From positions 31,706-95,705 of the forward strand of contig CALLLW010000056.1 in NCBI GenBank assembly GCA_938007995.1: 64,000 nucleotides of DNA, read 5' to 3'. The position numbers and the translations under genes were made by a program. Under the pieces are notes generated by a model, which ran no database searches, was not told where the DNA came from, and was given only the letters and a program-made list of their open reading frames with translations. Positions 61,789 through 64,000 of this stretch are shown here, in pieces (position 1 is the first letter of the stretch; the number at the start of each line of letters is the position of its first letter). This stretch comes from an uncultured Granulosicoccaceae bacterium (GTDB lineage: Bacteria; Pseudomonadota; Gammaproteobacteria; Granulosicoccales; Granulosicoccaceae).

Positions 61789-62523
61789 ATGACTGATACA
61801 TTTAATCAATACAGAGCGCTGACATTCGATTGCTATGGCACTTTGATCGACTGGGAAAGTGGCATCTGGGATGCATTGCAACCACTGCTGATGCATAACC
61901 GGTTCGATATTCAACGCAGCGAGGGACTTGAAGCCTTTGCATTGATCGAAACCGCTCAGGAGCGAGAGACGCCAGAAATGCTGTATCCGCAATTACTCAC
62001 ACAGGTACACAGCAAGCTCGCTATTCATTTCAAAATACAGTCAAATCCGCAGCTTGATGATGCGTTCGGCCAGTCTGTACCGCACTGGCCTGCATTTGCA
62101 GATACAGCAGACGCACTGCGAATATTAAAGCAACACTTTAAACTGGTTATCCTTTCCAACGTCAACCAAAAGGGCTTTGCAGCATCAAATAAAAAGCTCG
62201 GCGTTGAGTTTGATGCGGTCTACACCGCCGAAGATATCGGCAGCTATAAACCAGAACCGAAAAACTTTGAATATCTTATAAGCCAGATCAAACACGACCT
62301 CGGTATAGCTGCTGAAGAGATTTTGCATACTGCACAAAGCCTGCATCATGATCATGTGCCTGCAAAAAACGCCGGCCTGGATCGTTGCTGGGTCGACCGG
62401 CAAAATCTTGCCCACAGCGAGAACTGGGGTGCAACCGCCAAAGTACCGCAAAGACCTGACACCAACTTTCGCTTCACCAGTTTAATGGCGATGGCAGAGC
62501 AAATAAGCGCACTCAATCAGTGA
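61789..62523 (+). CDS. HAD-superfamily hydrolase, haloacid dehalogenase type II-like
   Basis: The 244-residue protein has the HAD motifs FDCYGTLIDWE (nucleophile Asp), LVILSNVNQKG (Ser/Asn), DIGSYKPEPKNFEYL (Lys) and ILHTAQSLHHDHVPAKNAGLDRCWVDRQ, where the family C-terminal acidic motif is replaced by the SLHHDHVPA pattern of type II haloacid dehalogenase-like proteins. Substrate uncertain: 2-haloacids or phosphorylated metabolites. It starts 12 nt after moeB and is followed 16 nt later by the acyl-CoA dehydrogenase, so the three genes appear to be one operon. Confidence 0.85.
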   Translation: MTDTFNQYRALTFDCYGTLIDWESGIWDALQPLLMHNRFDIQRSEGLEAFALIETAQERETPEMLYPQLLTQVHSKLAIHFKIQSNPQLDDAFGQSVPHWPAFADTADALRILKQHFKLVILSNVNQKGFAASNKKLGVEFDAVYTAEDIGSYKPEPKNFEYLISQIKHDLGIAAEEILHTAQSLHHDHVPAKNAGLDRCWVDRQNLAHSENWGATAKVPQRPDTNFRFTSLMAMAEQISALNQ

Positions 62524-62539
62524 TCTGAAAAAACCTATC

Positions 62540-63694
62540 ATGCCCGTAGAAGACTATGCAGAGATACGTGAAGCCATTACCAGACTATGCGCAGACTTCC
62601 CTGCGCAGTATTGGCGCGAGTGCGATAACAACAGAGCTTATCCAGCACAGTTTGTAACGGCACTGACTGAAGCTGGCTGGCTTGCGGCACTGATTCCAGA
62701 GGCCTACGGTGGTAGCGGACTGCCACTTTCGGCAGGTGCTGCAATACTTGAAGAAATTCATAAAGCCGGTGCAAACGCAGCCGCATGTCATGCGCAGATG
62801 TACACCATGGGCACACTGTTGAGACATGGTTCAGAACAACAAAAACAAAAGTATCTGCCAGGCATCGCAGACGGATCACTGAGGCTGCAGGCATTTGGTG
62901 TTACCGAGCCCACCAGCGGCTCAGATACCGGTGCACTACGGACCACTGCAAAACCAGATAACGAGCACTACATCATCAACGGTCAGAAACTCTGGACCAG
63001 CCGCGCCGAGCACTCTGACCTGATGCTGCTACTGGCACGTACAAGTCCGTTAACAAATCAAATGAAAAAAACTCATGGCTTATCGGTGCTGCTGGTCGAT
63101 ATGCGTGAAGCAATGGGTAATGGGTTGACCATACGGCCGATAAAAACCATGATGAATCACTCCACCACAGAAGTGTTTTTTGACAACGTTCGCGTACCAG
63201 CTGCCAACCTGATCGGTGATGAAGGTAAAGGCTTTAGATACATACTTTCGGGGATGAACGCGGAACGCATTCTGATTGCCGCAGAGTGCATTGGAGATGC
63301 AAAGTGGCTGATAGAAAAAACCGCAGGTTACGCAAAAGAGCGCTCGGTCTTTAACCGACCAATAGGCCGGAACCAGGGCATTCAGTTCCCACTCGCCAGA
63401 TGCTATGCGAATATGCGTGCAGCAGAACTGATGGTGGCGGAATCTCTGCGCTTGTACGAGGCAGGTGAAAATCCCGGTGCTGAGGCCAATATGGCAAAAA
63501 TGCTCGCCGCTGATGCGTCTAACGAGGCTGCCAATGTTGCGCTACAAACCTTCGGCGGTTTTGGCTTCGCAGAAGAATACGACATTGAACGCAAGTTTCG
63601 CGAAACCAGACTGTATCAGGTCGCACCGGTATCAACTAACCTGATACTTTCTTATTCATCCGAGCATGTACTTGGTCTGCCACGATCTTACTAA
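62540..63694 (+). CDS. Acyl-CoA dehydrogenase with a relocated catalytic glutamate
   Basis: The 384-residue flavoenzyme has the usual N-terminal helices (PEAYGGSGLPLSAGAAILEEI), FAD/substrate segments AFGVTEPTSGSDTGALRTTA and INGQKLWTSRAEHSDLMLLLAR, and C-terminal QTFGGFGFAEEYDIERKFRETRLYQVAPVST. The usual C-terminal catalytic Glu (YEGT region) is absent. E242 in GMNAERILIAAE lies where isovaleryl-CoA dehydrogenase carries its base, so that type of mechanism is expected. The substrate may be a branched or otherwise unusual acyl-CoA; this is inferred. Confidence 0.92.
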   Translation: MPVEDYAEIREAITRLCADFPAQYWRECDNNRAYPAQFVTALTEAGWLAALIPEAYGGSGLPLSAGAAILEEIHKAGANAAACHAQMYTMGTLLRHGSEQQKQKYLPGIADGSLRLQAFGVTEPTSGSDTGALRTTAKPDNEHYIINGQKLWTSRAEHSDLMLLLARTSPLTNQMKKTHGLSVLLVDMREAMGNGLTIRPIKTMMNHSTTEVFFDNVRVPAANLIGDEGKGFRYILSGMNAERILIAAECIGDAKWLIEKTAGYAKERSVFNRPIGRNQGIQFPLARCYANMRAAELMVAESLRLYEAGENPGAEANMAKMLAADASNEAANVALQTFGGFGFAEEYDIERKFRETRLYQVAPVSTNLILSYSSEHVLGLPRSY

Positions 63695-64000
63695 CCGGAT
63701 GCAGAAATCCGGGTGCACGTACCACGGCCCAGCCCACTCTTGCTATTTTTAACACTCGATTGTGCTGCTTAAACGGCCACGGCAACCATGCTGTTTGCTA
63801 TTATATTCTCTTGCAGAGAATTTCCTGCAGGCATGGTCCTTTCAAAAAAACCAGTTACCGCTAGCCCGGTTTATTCGTGAAATGGCGAGCATAGCGCGCA
63901 GAGCATTGGTTTCACAGGGTATTTTCTTCTCGCGGCGAATACTTACTGATATTTGCAAGAGAAAAAATTCGCTGTGGAATCAAGGATCAAGCGGGATGCC
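63695..64000. other. Intergenic stretch at the right edge
   Basis: A 6-bp hairpin (CCGGAT/ATCCGG, 63695-63712) follows the acyl-CoA dehydrogenase stop but has no T tract. An open frame begins near 63760 and runs off the end of the window (internal ATG near 63880, MASIARRALVSQ...); it is not recognised and too short to judge. Confidence 0.35.

Noticed and set aside
63760..64000. Open frame running off the right end of the window
   Set aside because: Only about 80 codons visible, no recognisable domain and no convincing ribosome-binding site; cannot be distinguished from chance.

Overview
The window reads as chromosomal DNA of a gammaproteobacterium, probably marine and free-living. The main evidence is the lptD-surA-pdxA-rsmA ... 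apaG-apaH ... folA backbone with lgt-thyA nearby, a gene order typical of that class. Two-component, cyclic-di-GMP and organic acid/sulfonate functions fit a metabolically flexible aerobe. No genus can be named from the sequence alone. No rRNA, tRNA, intact insertion sequence, prophage or CRISPR array was seen.

Layout. 1-4.8 kb: outer-membrane biogenesis and housekeeping genes (3' part of lptD, surA, pdxA, rsmA). 4.8-11.1 kb: an accessory block splitting rsmA from apaG. It holds chromate transport (rhodanese-ChrB fusion plus chrA) behind a promoter with inverted repeats, a decayed DUF1479 gene, a GST, a small secreted protein, a membrane-anchored GIY-YIG protein and a CTP-dependent lipid-alcohol-kinase-like protein. 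11.1-18.8 kb: apaG, apaH, a methyltransferase, folA, a 2OG-Fe oxygenase, thyA, lgt, rlmI, a flavin reductase and an ABM-domain protein. 18.9-25.2 kb: a tripartite tricarboxylate transporter (tctCBA, with a terminator after tctC) divergent from a response regulator, sensor kinase and periplasmic binding protein. 25.3-30.9 kb: a six-gene lipid-modification operon (NTF2-like, SDR, FAD amine oxidase-like, DUF1365, Cfa, DUF2878) of the kind found in ECF sigma/ChrR photo-oxidative stress regulons, but without the sigma/anti-sigma pair here. 31-31.4 kb: relic of a LacI-type regulator. 32-43.6 kb: a catabolic region with a DMGDH/GcvT-type flavoprotein, convergent sulfoacetaldehyde acetyltransferase (xsc), a complete BMP-type ABC importer, an Ldh2-family dehydrogenase and a glutamine-amidotransferase-like protein. 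43.8-45 kb: a secreted SGNH esterase with four DxDGDGWGWEN-type repeats.

45-54.4 kb is the most striking region, a run of minus-strand signalling genes: PAS-GGDEF-EAL, CheB-CheR-PAS, a stand-alone receiver, and a BLUF-histidine kinase-receiver hybrid, followed by GNAT and sirtuin genes that overlap. It looks like a blue-light phosphorelay linked to cyclic-di-GMP and a soluble CheB/CheR module. 54.7-57.8 kb encodes a giant DUF937-coiled-coil-OmpA protein with seven copies of an NAIAFSK motif. 58-64 kb: ppk1-acpH, divergent moeB, a HAD hydrolase and an acyl-CoA dehydrogenase.

At the sequence level, short degenerate tandem repeats (periods 12-18 nt) recur at gene boundaries: 1453-1548, 12399-12440, 14765-14790, 15709-15740, 28150-28203 and 58044-58113. 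All functional calls rest on reading the translated sequences and recalled family motifs; no database search was run.
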